Shown: piece after piece, positions 12,690 to 23,698 of the stretch
Layout: each line of letters starts with the position of its first letter
Position numbering within the stretch: position 1 is the first letter of the stretch
Assembly: GCA_020465985.1 (NCBI GenBank)
Contig: JAANYP010004661.1
Location: 102,001 to 166,000, forward strand
Length of the DNA: 64,000 nucleotides
Source: Centrapalus pauciflorus
Taxonomy: Eukaryota; Streptophyta; Magnoliopsida; Asterales; Asteraceae
Direction: 5' to 3'
Program-made: the position numbers and the translations under genes
The notes under the pieces: generated by a model
What the model was told of the DNA's origin: nothing
Database searches by the model: none
The model's input: only the letters and a program-made list of their open reading frames with translations

Positions 12690-13302
12690 TAGATATAAGA
12701 GTAAAGGACATTTTTGGTCCTTGTGGTTTGATGGTTTACCCGGATTCAGTCCTTTAACCATAATAAGGTCAAATTTCATCCCTATTTTGTTAATTTTGTG
12801 CCCTTTTAGTCGCTCGTCCGTTAAACTTAACGACACAACCGTTAAATTTGTAAGAATGACATTTTTACCCTTTTCATTGAGACGCTTTTAGTCCCTATGG
12901 TTTTATTATTTACCCAATTATAGTCCAACATTTATTTTATTTTATTTTATCTTTATAATTATATTATTTATAGATATACTTAATTCATTATAAACACACT
13001 TATTTTATTTATAAATATAGTTATGTTTTAATATTTTATTTACATTTACTATTGTTCGTATTTTATTTAAAATTTAACTTTTATTTTAATTTAAATATAT
13101 ATTTCTTTACTAATTTATTTAAAGTTCATCTTCTTTATTAATTTTAATTTTTATAATATTATTGTTGACATTTATATATGTAATTTTGTTAGTTGTGTTT
13201 AAATAAATATTTTTCCTCTCCGAAGTCACTATTTCTTCAAGTATCTTCCAACCTAATCAACTATCAACACATAAATTATATTATATGTGATGGATATATA
13301 TA

Positions 13303-13525
13303 GGTGGGTTCAATGGAAAACCTATATGCATCGGGAAACCCGGGAACCACTTCATAGCCATTGGATCAGGTGATACATTACGCAGAAAGTCGATGCATCA
13401 CGCGAGATTTTGGTGCATCACGCGGGGAATTTGATGCATCACGCGGAAATTGTGATGCATTTGTGGTGGTGCATTGAGGTTTTCCAAGGTTTTCTGATGC
13501 ATGTTGGTTTTCCATTGAACCTCCC
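13303..13525 (+). mobile_element. Family A element in the loop of the fold-back MULE
   Basis: It begins GGTGGGTTCAATGGAAAACC and ends GGTTTTCCATTGAACCTCCC, the family A termini, with GATGCATCACGCG units inside. It follows a short TATATATA at 13295-13302 and precedes a TA/TG/TA microsatellite. Its position in the unpaired loop between the two MULE arms indicates insertion into a TA stretch there. Confidence 0.85.

Positions 13526-13605
<80 letters not shown>
13526..13605. repeat. Compound (TA)n(TG)n(TA)n microsatellite
   Basis: TA units, then nine or so TG units, then TA units again. It lies on the right side of the family A element in the MULE loop. The next 50 bases (13606-13655) repeat part of the left arm's inner end (TTTCAAGTATCTTCCAA) in direct orientation. 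Confidence 0.95.
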
Positions 13606-13610
<5 letters not shown>

Positions 13611-13731
13611 TTCAAGTATCTTCCAATGTCATTATTTCTTCAAGTATATTCACATATGTATATAATTTATGTGTCGATAATTGATTAGGTTGGAAGATAT
13701 TTGAAGAAATAGTAACTTTGGAGAGAAAAAA

Positions 13732-15534
13732 TGTAACATCCTCCCCGAACCCGGAAACGCCACGTCAATACAATACACAGGTGGCAATAACGCAATAACT
13801 CAATTACACATATGTCATAAGATAACTCAGAATCACTATTAATTTAAAACTTTCACATAATATTGTTTACACATCATTCACTGATTAACAATATCCCATA
13901 AGACACAAACACTAACATACTCGTCAACAAAGGCAGCTACAACAGTCTTCACATAACGGCGAGTCTCTGATCAACAAACTCAACAACTGAACCCTTCACT
14001 GAAACCCTGAACACGGAAGACTCGAATACGTAAGCTCGAAAGCTCGTGAGTACTCCAGGGTTAGACTCTGCACAGAATCACATAACATGCATACACGTAG
14101 CACATACACACAACACAAGCTCTATCTCTGTCCCAGGCAATCAACATCACTATACAGGTATTAACACGCAGCATGAGATCCACAGGCCTGCACACAATAT
14201 CACTGAGGGGGACCCTTCCCCAGCTAACGACTGTGCGCATTGGTGGTTAGCCACAACCCTGTAGCGCGGGCGCGAACCGGCTACAAGCTCTACCGTGTAT
14301 ACACGCTCCAAGGACTGTTAGGGACAGTCAACCCGCGCGATCACACATCGCGAATCACCGTACGTATGGAACTCATCACGGACCCCCGGACTGGATCTCA
14401 TCTCATGCACACATATAACACATATGTGGGAAATAGAATCATACCTGGCGCCCACGTCCCCGTCTCATTCACAATACACGATATACACATACACGAAGCT
14501 AGCTACACAGTTATGACTCGTAAAACGGTCCCAGGTTTGAAAAGGAACTCGGGTACTCACCTGGTCGATCCACTAGTCCCGAAGTCTCTGACTCGGCTCG
14601 GCTCGCTGACTCGTCCCTGAAATCACACAGAGCCCAACTCGTTAACACAAACCCACGAACATATATCACAAACTCATAATGAACATGAACCCGACTCGGA
14701 CTCAATTGCAATCCCCAACAGAACCCCGAAAACCCAATCAAAATACGACCCCGAAATCCCGATGAGACCCGCTCCCATACCCAGCTTCAAGCCCTTACGG
14801 AACCCGACTCAAACCCCACGCAAAACCCCGCCCAGCTGCTGACCACGTCGCGCCCCCTGCACTTCGCGCCGCGCCTCTGCTCCCTTGCGCGTCGCGCCGC
14901 GATCATGCGCCTGCATCCATCTCTGCACTTCGATTTCCATGGCTGAACTAGGGGTCTCAAACCCCAACCCTCGACTTCAGCAGCCAAAGAGGCACACAAA
15001 ACTCATGTATATTCAACCCATATACCCCAGAAACCAAATCCAACAGATACACATACATATTTCAAGGTTTTAGCTACCAAAACTCATAACTCTTACATTT
15101 GAATTCTCAAGAACTCAACCAAGAAGATGGTGAAGAGGTTTAGCCCAAGTCTCAGGAATCAATTGAGCTCAAGAAAGCTTGCTTTCTGCTGGAGTTCACC
15201 AAAACACACACATACACTTTAGAACTTATCTCTCAAATGGATAAGAGAGGAAAGGGATAACACGTATACATATTTATCTCTATTTCGGCCGGTCCCGAAC
15301 CCAATAACCCGAACCCGATATCACATTTTCAATATTTATACCCATTTAACCCATTTAACTCCACGAACCCAAATATATAATTAATCCACTAAATTAAATA
15401 CCCGGTGACACGTAACTCGCAAACCCGACACGTAAAATCCACTACTCGGGATCTCATTGGCCCAACACGATAATAATTATTTAAATATCCACTAAAATAA
15501 TTACACGCAATTATCTCGAAATTGGGATGTTACA
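13732..15534 (-). mobile_element. Solo LTR of a Ty3/gypsy-type retrotransposon
   Basis: The left end is TGTAACATCC and the right end GGATGTTACA, a perfect 10 bp inverted repeat with TG...CA termini. The flanks are AAAAA on both sides (13727-13731, 15535-15539), consistent with a 5 bp duplication. The minus-strand sequence is related to the 5' LTR at 60094-61816: the same opening (CGTGTAATTATYYTA), a TATAAATA box, the ACTCCAG block and a CG-rich GCGGCGCGACGTGG segment. With no internal retrotransposon sequence at either edge, it is a solo LTR left by recombination. Short frames at 14046-14620 are inside it and not genes. Confidence 0.88.
15329..15340 (-). promoter_or_regulatory. TATA box of the solo LTR
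   Basis: On the minus strand this reads GGGTATAAATATT. The plus-strand LTR at 60094 has TATAAATA at the equivalent place, so the motif is conserved between the two LTRs and probably marks the retrotransposon promoter. Confidence 0.5.
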
Positions 15535-16428
15535 AAAAATATCGACGATATTATATCTACTTAAACACAACTAACAAAATTACATATATAAATGTCAACA
15601 ATAATATTATAAAAATTAAAATTAATAAAGAAGATGAACTTTAAATAAATTAGTAAAAAATATATATAATTTTAATTAAAATAAAATTTAATTTTTAAAT
15701 AAAATACGAACAATAGTAAATGTAAATAAAATATTAAAATATAAGTATATTTATAAATAAAATAAGTGTGTTTATAATAAATTAAGTATATCTATAAATA
15801 ATATAATTATAAAGATAAAATAAAATAAAATAAATGTTGGACTATAAATGGGTAAATGATAAAACCATATGGACTAAAAGCGTCTCAATGAAAAGGGTAA
15901 AAATGTCATTTTTACAAATTTAACGGTTGTGTCGTTAAGTTTAACGGATGAGGGACTAAAAGGGCACAAAATTAGCAAAATAGGGATGAAATTTGACCTT
16001 ATTATGGTTAAGGGACTGAATCCGGGTAAACCATCAAACGACAAGGACCAAAAATATCCTTTACTCTAGATATAATATAGCAAGTAGGCACGTAATTTTC
16101 TTTTCTTGACGCCTAAAGATGAATATCAACAAAATAAATAGATAGTCTTACAAGGCTTGACCATAATATTGTTAAAAGCAAAAATCAAATACTAAAAAAT
16201 TGATATTTAAATTATGTTCTAAATAACGGACTTTATAATTTTGTAGAAAAGTAATGCAGTACATTAAAAAAAATACATAAAATGGTAATGTACAATTTAG
16301 TAAAATGGTCAGTTTCAGCACTAGTGACGGTTTATATATTTTTAGTGACACGTTTAACACAAAATCTAAATTTCTACATGCTAATTTTTTAAAAGAAAAA
16401 AATACATTTCCTTTGTACATAATTTTAA

Positions 16429-16657
16429 GGGTTTATTACGAAAAAAACTAATATGTTTTCACGGTTTTTACGTTTTCGTCCCTTAATGTTATTTTTTCTA
16501 GTTTTGTGGTTTTAGAGACTGAAAAACTGGGTTCTAATATTCATTTTTCACTAAACAAAAAAAATATTAACTTGAGGACTTTATGAAAAAAAAATAACAT
16601 GAAGGGATGAAAACACAAAACACATGAAAACATGTTGGTTTATTTCAAAATAAACCC
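16429..16657. mobile_element. MULE-type MITE with 9 bp target duplication
   Basis: The ends are GGGTTTATTACGAAAAAAAC and a reverse-complementary stretch ending AATAAACCC. TAATTTTAA flanks both sides (16420-16428 and 16658-16666), a perfect 9 bp duplication. Inner pairing continues (ATATGTTTTCA with TGAAAACATGT; TTTTCGTCCCTTAATGTTAT with its mirror). It is 229 bp and non-coding. Confidence 0.88.
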
Positions 16658-16666
16658 TAATTTTAA

Positions 16667-17282
16667 AACTATATCATCCAAAATAAAAACGGACATAAAG
16701 CGTTAACTTTTATGACAATTTTTCCTAACTAAAAAACCAATTTCACAATTTAAGATTCGAATATATTCAAAATCCAACGTCGGGAATTATTTCATGTCAT
16801 AATTCTTATTTATCTTTTAAAAAAAAACATTGGGACTATATTTATGTAATATATATGTAGATTAAATGATGAATTATTAGAACTCCCTAATTTTAAATTA
16901 ATTAAAACTAAAAACCATAATTAAAAACATGTTTAAATTCTCATAATCCAAAGATTTGACCAAACTTGAGAACAAAGATTTGTCTACTAGAAATTAATAA
17001 AAACTTGTGTAGTGGGCTCACAAGCCACCACCATTTCACATGCCTTTCATCTTTTTGTAGTGGAGAATATGTCTTGCACATGTTCATATAATTCCATCAA
17101 ACCAATTTCTAATCATTCCATTATGTTTAGTTTAATCAATATTTAATTTTTTATTTTTATATTTAATTATAAATGGGAAAACATGGGATGTTAATATTGG
17201 TTTAGTATCAAAAGGGAAAGGTGATTTGTACGTATCATATTTTTATCATACACATTAACTTTATTAAATATGAAAAATTTAT
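16667..17282. other. Intergenic, no gene seen
   Basis: AT-rich sequence with only very short open frames and no recognised repeat ends. Confidence 0.5.
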
Positions 17283-17284
17283 TA

Positions 17285-17540
17285 CTCCTTCCGTCCCAAA
17301 ATAATTGTCCACATTTGACTTTTGAAGTCTTTCTTTTTCAACTTTGACCTCAAATATATTTGTTTGTGTTATATAATACTTGATGAAAATTATACCCAAT
17401 GGAAATACATTTTAAACAAAATTCTTTCATATATTTTGCATCACATATTATATAACACAAAGAAAAATATTTAATGTCAAAATTGAAAAATAAAATACTT
17501 CAAAAGTCAAATGTGAACAATTATTTTAGGACGGATAGAG
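17285..17540. mobile_element. Stowaway-type MITE (Tc1/mariner)
   Basis: The ends CTCCTTCCGTCC and GGACGGATAGAG are variants of the Stowaway terminus CTCCCTCCGT. Both sides are flanked by TA (17283-17284 and 17541-17542). Inner inverted blocks include CACATTTGACTTTTGAAGT with its mirror near 17495, and TTTGTGTTATATAATA with its mirror near 17450. It is 256 bp and non-coding. Confidence 0.9.
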
Positions 17541-17862
17541 TATTAATTTTGAAGGTATAAGACATAGACGATAATATAGAATTTGATGTGATCAAAATGA
17601 TGATACTTTGAAAGGGAGTGAATGATTGAATTTAATGTAATTTTTTATTTCTCTCATATTATTGTGGGTATTAATTTCTACTAATCACACAAGTCCTTTC
17701 TACATGATTTGCATTAGTAACGTGAAACCCATTAATTAAACTAAATATTTTTCTCACATCAAGGGAATAAGTTTTTTTTTTTGAACAGCAAGAGTAGACG
17801 CACAAGGAACTTCGGCAATCTCATCATCCCAACTTACGAAAACTCAGAAAGAACTATATCTA

Positions 17863-18999
17863 TCTATACTATTAAAAGAGTAACTATACTCATTTCTGGT
17901 GAAGCCACGTGTCGTTAATAGGGATGGCAATGGGGCGTGGATCTCAGTTCCCATCCCCATCCCCGCTTCATAATCCTCTCCCCCATCCCCGGCCCCATTC
18001 CCGTCGGGGAATGAGTTTGTATTCTCATCCCCGTCCCCGTCCCAATCGGGGATCGGGGATCCCCGTCGGGGAATCGGGTTTTTCAAGTTGCTAAAGATTA
18101 TTTAAGTTTAAACTATAAATAGTAATTTAGTACAAAAATATATGTAAATAAACACTAGAAAAATTTATTCAAACATATTTGAGGATTTACATATATAATG
18201 TATAATTTGTAATAAAACTAAAACAAAGAAATGGATGCAAAACATTTATAAAATCAATAAAATGAAAAATAACAATAATATTTTAAACTATAGAAAAGTC
18301 ATATACAATGATATTTAATATATTATATAAAATGTAATGAATAATTTACATTGTAAAGTTAAATATATATAATAATTTATATTAAAACATAATTCATAAC
18401 CGGGGTCGGGGATTAAAGTGTCTCATATCCCCGCCCCATCCCCATTATTTTAAATCGGGGATCCCCGTCCCCGTCCCCATCCCCATCCCCGGTCAACTCG
18501 GGGATTCCCCGGTCAAATCGGGGTCGAGTTACGGGTTTCCCGTCGGGGTTGGGTTTTTTTGTCATGCCTAGTCGTCACCATGAATCGACACGTGGCATTT
18601 ATAGATTTTAAAAATAATAAAGAAATTTAAATCAAATCTACCCAAATATAATATAATCCACTTTTAAATTCAAATCAAACAAAATCTAATACTCTCACTT
18701 ATTAATTAAATCTATCCAAATCTAATATAATCCACTTTTAAATTCAAATCAAATCAAATCAAACAAAATCTAATAATCTACTAACTTATTAATTATAAGA
18801 TAATATAATAAAAGTATAAAAAATATATAAGAAAATAATTCATCTTCATATATATTTAGAAATATACAAAACTAATAGGTTATAATAAATAATAATATCA
18901 TCTTATATACTTTTGTTTAAAAAATAATATTTATATCTTTATTATTTTATTTATTATATTTTATATATACTAAAGATATCCGCGTAATACGCGTAAATC
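17863..18999 (+). mobile_element. Non-autonomous Helitron, first of a head-to-tail pair
   Basis: The 5' end is TCTATACTATTAAAAGAG after an A-rich host. The 3' side shows the hairpin CCGCGTAATACGCG (18980-18993), and the second copy begins nine bases later at 19002. Helitrons start with TC and end with a hairpin plus CTRR, inserting between A and T; this copy lacks its final CTAG, as expected at the junction of a tandem pair. A hAT-type MITE (17918-18571) is nested in it. No Rep/helicase is encoded. Confidence 0.82.
17918..18571. mobile_element. hAT-type MITE nested in a Helitron
   Basis: The left end is TAGGGATGGCAA and the right end TTGTCATGCCTA. Many GGGGATCCCCG(T)-type palindromes lie near both ends. 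Flanking octamers are GTCGTTAA and GTCGTCAC (six of eight identical), compatible with a worn 8 bp hAT duplication. The homologous stretch of the second Helitron (about 19040-19060, CCACGTGAGTCACCATGAATC) lacks the insertion and serves as an empty site. Frames at 17844-18094 are GGGGAT repeats. Confidence 0.8.
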
Positions 19000-19001
19000 T
19001 A

Positions 19002-19485
19002 TCTATACTATTAAAAGAGTAACTATACTCATTTCTGGTGAAGCCACGTGAGTCACCATGAATCGACACGTGACATTTATAGATTTTAAAAACAATAAAG
19101 AAATTTAAATCAAATCTATCCAAATCTAATATAATCCATTTTCAAATTCAAATCAAACAAAATCTAATGCTCTACTAACTTATTAATTAAATCTATCCAA
19201 ATCTAATATAATCCACTTTTAAATTCAAATCAAATCAAACAAAATTTAATAATCTACTAACTTATTAATTATAAGATAATATAATAAAAGTTTAAAATAT
19301 ATATATATAAGAAAATAATTACTCTTCATATATATTTAGAAATATACAAAATTAATTAACATAATTAATAATAATATCATATTATATGCTTTTGTTTAAA
19401 AATTAATATTTATATCTTTATCTTTTTATTTATTATATTTTATATATATTAAAAATATCCGCGTAATACGCGGGTAATAAACTAG
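19002..19485 (+). mobile_element. Non-autonomous Helitron, second of a head-to-tail pair
   Basis: It starts TCTATACTATTAAAAGAG and ends with a 7 bp stem hairpin CCGCGTAATACGCGG (19459-19473), then GTAATAAACTAG followed by T. A second ACTAGT lies eight bases further on (19489-19494), so the exact end could be either. It is homologous to the first copy throughout, minus the hAT insertion. Confidence 0.88.
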
Positions 19486-19530
19486 TAAACTAGTATATAT
19501 ATAAATGGAAATAGCAATGAGGGGGTCGGG

Positions 19531-19940
19531 AGAATCAGATTCATCAGCGTACCTATAAGATTCCAGCGTACCCTAATGTGAATGATCATTCACACATATT
19601 TTTTTTGAATAGACATGTATAAGACAACATTATAAGACTTTTTTTTCAAAAGAAGCAACATCATAAATCTTGTGAATGGTAAAAAAAATCATGTGAATGG
19701 TCATTCACACCATTCACATGATGTGAAATGACCATTCACATGGATGGCCATTCACATAATATGCATTGAGCATTCATATAATTTTTAAGGATACAGAAAG
19801 TGTGAGTGTATATGAAATTCATATATCATGCGTATAACATCAAATTAAACATAGTTATGAGAAATAAAATTAAAAAAAAGTTTTTTAAGGTTGGTACCTT
19901 CGGGTGCACTTGATTTTGAGAGGTACATTTTTGAACATGA
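19531..19940 (-). mobile_element. Family J TIR element
   Basis: Relative to the copy at 25874-26280 it is inverted: it opens with CAGATTCATCAGCGTACC and closes with GGGTGCACTTGATTTTGAG and a TTTTTGAAC end. The interior contains several CATTCACA/TGTGAATG units. Ends are approximate because no TA microsatellite remains on its right side. Confidence 0.6.
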
Positions 19941-20065
19941 ATCGGGGTCGGGATGTCTGTTCGTATAAGCTTTTATCGTGGACATGAACTAGGAAGAATG
20001 TTTTATAGTTTTCCCTCATTCTTAATATTATATATATTTAATTATGTTTAACTGTAAAATTTTAA

Positions 20066-20608
20066 AAGGGCAAATTGCATGAAATAACAACATACTTACG
20101 CCTTTTTTCTTATTAGAGCAGTTTACTTTATTTTGTACCAATAATTGTATCCTATTAACATTAACTTGTTATTTAATGCAATTTCATTTTGATAACCGGT
20201 TGCTAACCGGTTCCCATTTCATTTTTCACACACCAAGAAAGAGAGAGAGGGAGAGAGGCGAAGGGGAGGCGACCTCCGGCGTCGGCGAAGGGGAGGCAAT
20301 CTCTCGGTCTCCAGATCTGTGGGATTCCATTTCAAAGAGAGATCGACGGGGAGAGATTTATACAGAGAGAGAGAGAGAGCGACGACTACAGAGAGAGAGA
20401 GAGAGAGAGCGACGAAGACGGCGACCTCTATCCAGCGGCGACTGATGAATGTAAAATCCTTCACCCTGTATGGATCCCCAATCCTTTACATGTTAGGGTT
20501 TCGTTTACAAGGTTAGGTTTCGTTTTCAGATCTGATTTTAGATTTCCTTTAGTTAGAGGGATTTTGAATGAGATTTCATTTTCAGATCTGATTTTTTTGA
20601 ATGGGTTT
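20066..20608. other. Intergenic with (GA)n tracts
   Basis: AAATTGCATGAAATAACAA near 20072 is mirrored by TTGTTATTTAATGCAATTT near 20166, suggesting a small inverted-repeat remnant. From 20230 to 20440 GA-rich simple repeats with GGCGACG interruptions produce Arg/Glu-rich open frames on both strands, which is the mark of low complexity and not of coding. No gene was identified. Confidence 0.5.
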
Positions 20609-21273
20609 TGTTGGTACACCCTGTGTGACGATAACAGTCTAATCGATCAACATTTTGGTTTAAGTAATATTCTGAGTATTGAGAATTAACAAGTGTTTTG
20701 ATATATATGTTTATATGTGTTTGTCTGTTATTGATTGTGTGTTTGAACTTGATGTAACATATTACAAGAAGTTCAAACATAAAGGTCAAAGATTAACTCA
20801 AGCATAAGTAAAACATAAGTTTCATCACTTAAGTGTTTAAGTGTATTGGCTAGATTCGAATTACATAAGGGAAGACATTCGAATCTGTGATAGATTCGAA
20901 TGTGTCCTTAGATTCGAATATGCCCAGATTCGAGAATGTCATTGTGGACAGACTCGAATGGGCCTTGGGTCAGATTCGAGTTTGGCCCACATCAGACTCG
21001 AATCAGGGTCTATAATTAGGGATAGACTCGAGTCATTAGTAGACTTTTAGCAGAATTCGTGAGGAATTAAGCTTAAGGCGATCTCGAGTTTATCAGCTAG
21101 GTGAGTGCTGTTTCGGAGAGAATTAGTTCGTAGGATCGTTCGTGTGTCGTTCGTTCAGCGTCTAATAGTCTCCGTGTTTCGTGGTTGAGAGTTGTCCGTC
21201 TAACCGTCAACGAGGATTCCGCACTCGTTCACGGATCCGCGTCTAGATAGATCTTGCAGTGGTAGACCTTACA
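20609..21273 (+). mobile_element. Probable 5' LTR of a Copia-like retrotransposon, rest lost
   Basis: The stretch begins TGTTGGTACA and ends CTTACA, immediately followed after two bases by TGGTATCAGAGCC (21276-21288), the initiator-Met primer-binding site typical of plant LTR retrotransposons. About 130 bp downstream no gag or pol follows, so the element is truncated. The U3-like part contains about nine spaced AGA(T/C)TCGA(A/G) motifs. The left end is a best guess as no second LTR is present to confirm it. Confidence 0.5.
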
Positions 21274-21275
21274 AG

Positions 21276-21288
21276 TGGTATCAGAGCC
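21276..21288 (+). other. Primer-binding site (tRNA-iMet)
   Basis: TGGTATCAGAGCC is complementary to the 3' end of plant initiator methionine tRNA and marks the start of reverse transcription in a retrotransposon. It follows a sequence ending in CA. Confidence 0.75.
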
Positions 21289-22048
21289 TACGGAGTGTTC
21301 TTCGAAAAAATAAAATGGGTTTGCCTTTTTCATATTACACAAGAAATAATAAAGTATCGATGCGACCTTAACAAATCGGAGGCCATGTGCAGTTGCTCCT
21401 GTTGCCCACCTCAAAAACCGGCCGTGATAAGGTAAGACTGGTACATGACAACTAGTACTAGCTACTTGAACAATAATTAATTGATATTCAATTAATAAAC
21501 AACAAAATTAATTAATGATCATCTTATCTCCGCACATGAACTACTAATGACAAAAATATCCGACATATATTCGTTTGTATAATATAATTTTAATTAAGGC
21601 TTTTTATAATAAAAAAATCATTTTTAGTTACTGTTAACAACGATACTGATTTCATACATCTTGTCGTTTTTTAGTATTTTTCTTTTGTTGTCTTTTGCTG
21701 CTTCTAAAATTTCACTTAGGCCATGTTAATTTATTTATCTTTTAATGGAATTATTAAAAGATCATTTAACCTTTGAATGACTTTTTGATGATTCCTTCTT
21801 AATAATTCTATTAAAATGTAAACAAACAACCCTTTAGCTTATCGTTAGTTTTTTTTAATAAAAATTTATTGATGTTTAAAAGAAACATGCATGATTTATA
21901 TATAGTTGTAATTAGTTAATGTTTTCATCGGTTTAGAGCTTATTTCACAAAAATAAAATTATCAAAACCAAAGTAAACTATAATTGAAGTTTAAAAAGTT
22001 GAAAACTAGAAAAAAGTTTTAAACATCACATTTCAGATTTGAAAGATA
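21289..22048. other. Intergenic, no gene seen
   Basis: AT-rich sequence. The first 100 bases may be retrotransposon leader. No open frame of note. Confidence 0.5.
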
Positions 22049-22057
22049 AAAAAAAAA

Positions 22058-22575
22058 GGGATAATTGCGCAAAAAACCCCAAACTTGTCCGCTTTTTGTG
22101 ATTAAAACCCCAAATCATTTTTCGTTGCATAGAAAACCCCAAACTAACTAAAAATCAGTAAATCAAGGTTTTATCAATGACTAACCGGTTGAAACCGGTT
22201 ATTAATCCTACGTGGACTAGTAATAACCTATATAGAATAAATTTTAATTGTTGAAACTGATTTCCAAGTATTGCACATCATTTTTAACGCTCGTAGATGA
22301 GGTAATCCCGTTTAAAAATTACAATTAAAAATTATCTATGAGCGTTAAAAATGATGTGTAATGTTTGGCAACCGGTGTCAACAATTAAAATTTATCACAT
22401 GTAGGTTATTTAGCGGTCCCTGTAGGATTAATAAGCGGTTTCAACCGGTTAGTCATTGATAAAACCTTGATTTACTGATTTTTAGTTAGTTTGGGGTTTT
22501 CTATGCAACGAAAAATGGTTTGGGGTATTAAACACAAAAAGCGGACAAGTTTGGGGTTTTTTACGCAATTATCCC
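22058..22575. mobile_element. Fold-back MULE-type MITE with A9 target duplication
   Basis: The ends are GGGATAATTGCG and CGCAATTATCCC; the inverted repeat continues inward through AACCCCAAACTTGTCCGC, the AACCGGTTGAAACCGGTT block and ACGCTCATAG-type sequence to the centre. Nine A lie on each side (22049-22057 and 22576-22584), consistent with a 9 bp duplication, though homopolymer flanks make this weaker evidence. It is 518 bp and non-coding. Confidence 0.82.
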
Positions 22576-23269
22576 AAAAAAAAAGGGTTTGTTGCTACTT
22601 TTTATTGTCACAAACTAAACCAAGAATTCGAACAAGTTTAGAATTTAAAAGTGAATCAAATATGATTGATTTTTTTAAAGTAAGAGTTGGTTATGTTTTT
22701 TTTTTTGTTTTTTTCATTCTAATGTTAATGATTAATAAAATTTTATAATTTTAAAATAGTTGAGACAAATACATTGTTATGTTAAAATATAGATAAAAAG
22801 AAATGTGATCATAATGATACATTCAAATTTTTATAAAATATAATACATCACACGTTATAATAGAAAAACATAACAATTATATATTATATATAAAATAAAT
22901 TTTTTTAGTCAGCTACATACATGCTTGCTTAATGAATACAGTTTTGACGATAATAAATTTTATATTAGAATATAGATAAAAATAACGCGTTCATAATAAT
23001 GATATGTTCAAATTTCAATAAAATAAAATATATCAAAAGTTATCAAAGAAAAACAGAAAAGTTATATATTATATGTAAAGTAATAAAATAAGTCAGTTGA
23101 CTACCTACCTGATTAAACTGTTTGACAGCTTGTTTCACTATTGAATGAACCGTACCAACAAGTTCTTAAATAAATATATTTGTTAATGTTAATGTATGTT
23201 TCATCAAAAGAATATTTTACAATCGTAGGGACTTCTATTGCCGTATATACATGTGTGTATGTTAAAGAT
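22576..23269. other. Intergenic, no gene seen
   Basis: AT-rich. Two diverged direct copies of a segment with ATATTATAT..AAATAA..TTAGTCAG and ATAATGATA(C/T)(A/G)TTCAAATTT occur at about 22790-22920 and 22970-23105. Confidence 0.5.
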
Positions 23270-23580
23270 TATTTGAGTACCATTTATAATTAAGACCAGT
23301 GAGCATCAATCAAAGTAACGTTTTATACATAAATTTTTTTTATATATATACAAGCTTTGAACAAATAAAAATAAATTTTCAGTGGTTTCATTGCATTCAT
23401 AAGCTTTAATATACACAAGATTTATTAGATTCATTCCATTTTTATGTTTTTATATATACAACTTTATTTGGTTCACTGCATTTATAAACTTTAATATACA
23501 CAAGATTAATCAGATTGATCACACTCAAACTCTGTAAATAAGTAATTTGTAACATGCAAAAGCTTTAATGATCCTCATTC
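23270..23580 (+). mobile_element. Family I element, partial copy
   Basis: It matches the longer copy at 25170-25840: ACAAGCTTTGAACAAAT, TTCATTGCATT, AGGCTTTAATATACACAAGAT and TGATCACA(C/T)TCAAAC occur in the same order. It lacks the A-family insertion present in the other copy, so it serves as an empty site. The right end is followed by the TATG microsatellite. Confidence 0.6.
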
Positions 23581-23698
23581 TATGTGTGTGTGTATGTATG
23601 TATGTATGTATGTATGTATGCCTGTGTGTGTGTATGTATGTATGTATGTATGTATGTATGTATGTATGTATGTATGTATGTATGTATATATATATATT
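23581..23698. repeat. (TATG)n/(TG)n microsatellite
   Basis: Tetranucleotide TATG repeats with TG runs, ending in TATATATA. Open frames over it are pure repeat (CMYV or HTYI) and are not genes. Confidence 0.95.

Larger units (their letters stand above)
12699..16066. mobile_element. Large fold-back Mutator-like (MULE-type) element, with nested insertions
   Basis: The outer ends GAGTAAAGGACATTTTTGG and its counterpart CCAAAAATATCCTTTACTC form the start of very long inverted arms. The left arm is about 12699-13285; the right arm is 13655-13731 plus 15535-16066, interrupted by a solo LTR. Both flanks carry the identical 9 bp TAGATATAA (12690-12698 and 16067-16075), the target-duplication length of Mutator-type transposons. 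The arms pair over landmarks such as TTTGATGGTTTACCCGGATT and CCTAATCAACTATC/GATAATTGATTAGG. With insertions removed it is about 1.3 kb. No transposase is present. Confidence 0.9.

Noticed and set aside
14046..15073. Several 60-126 residue frames at 14-15 kb
   Set aside because: All lie within the solo LTR (13732-15534), on both strands, and have no similarity I can recognise.
20176..20516. Arg/Glu-rich frames near 20.2-20.5 kb
   Set aside because: They arise from GA simple repeats and appear on both strands. No splice context or recognised domain.
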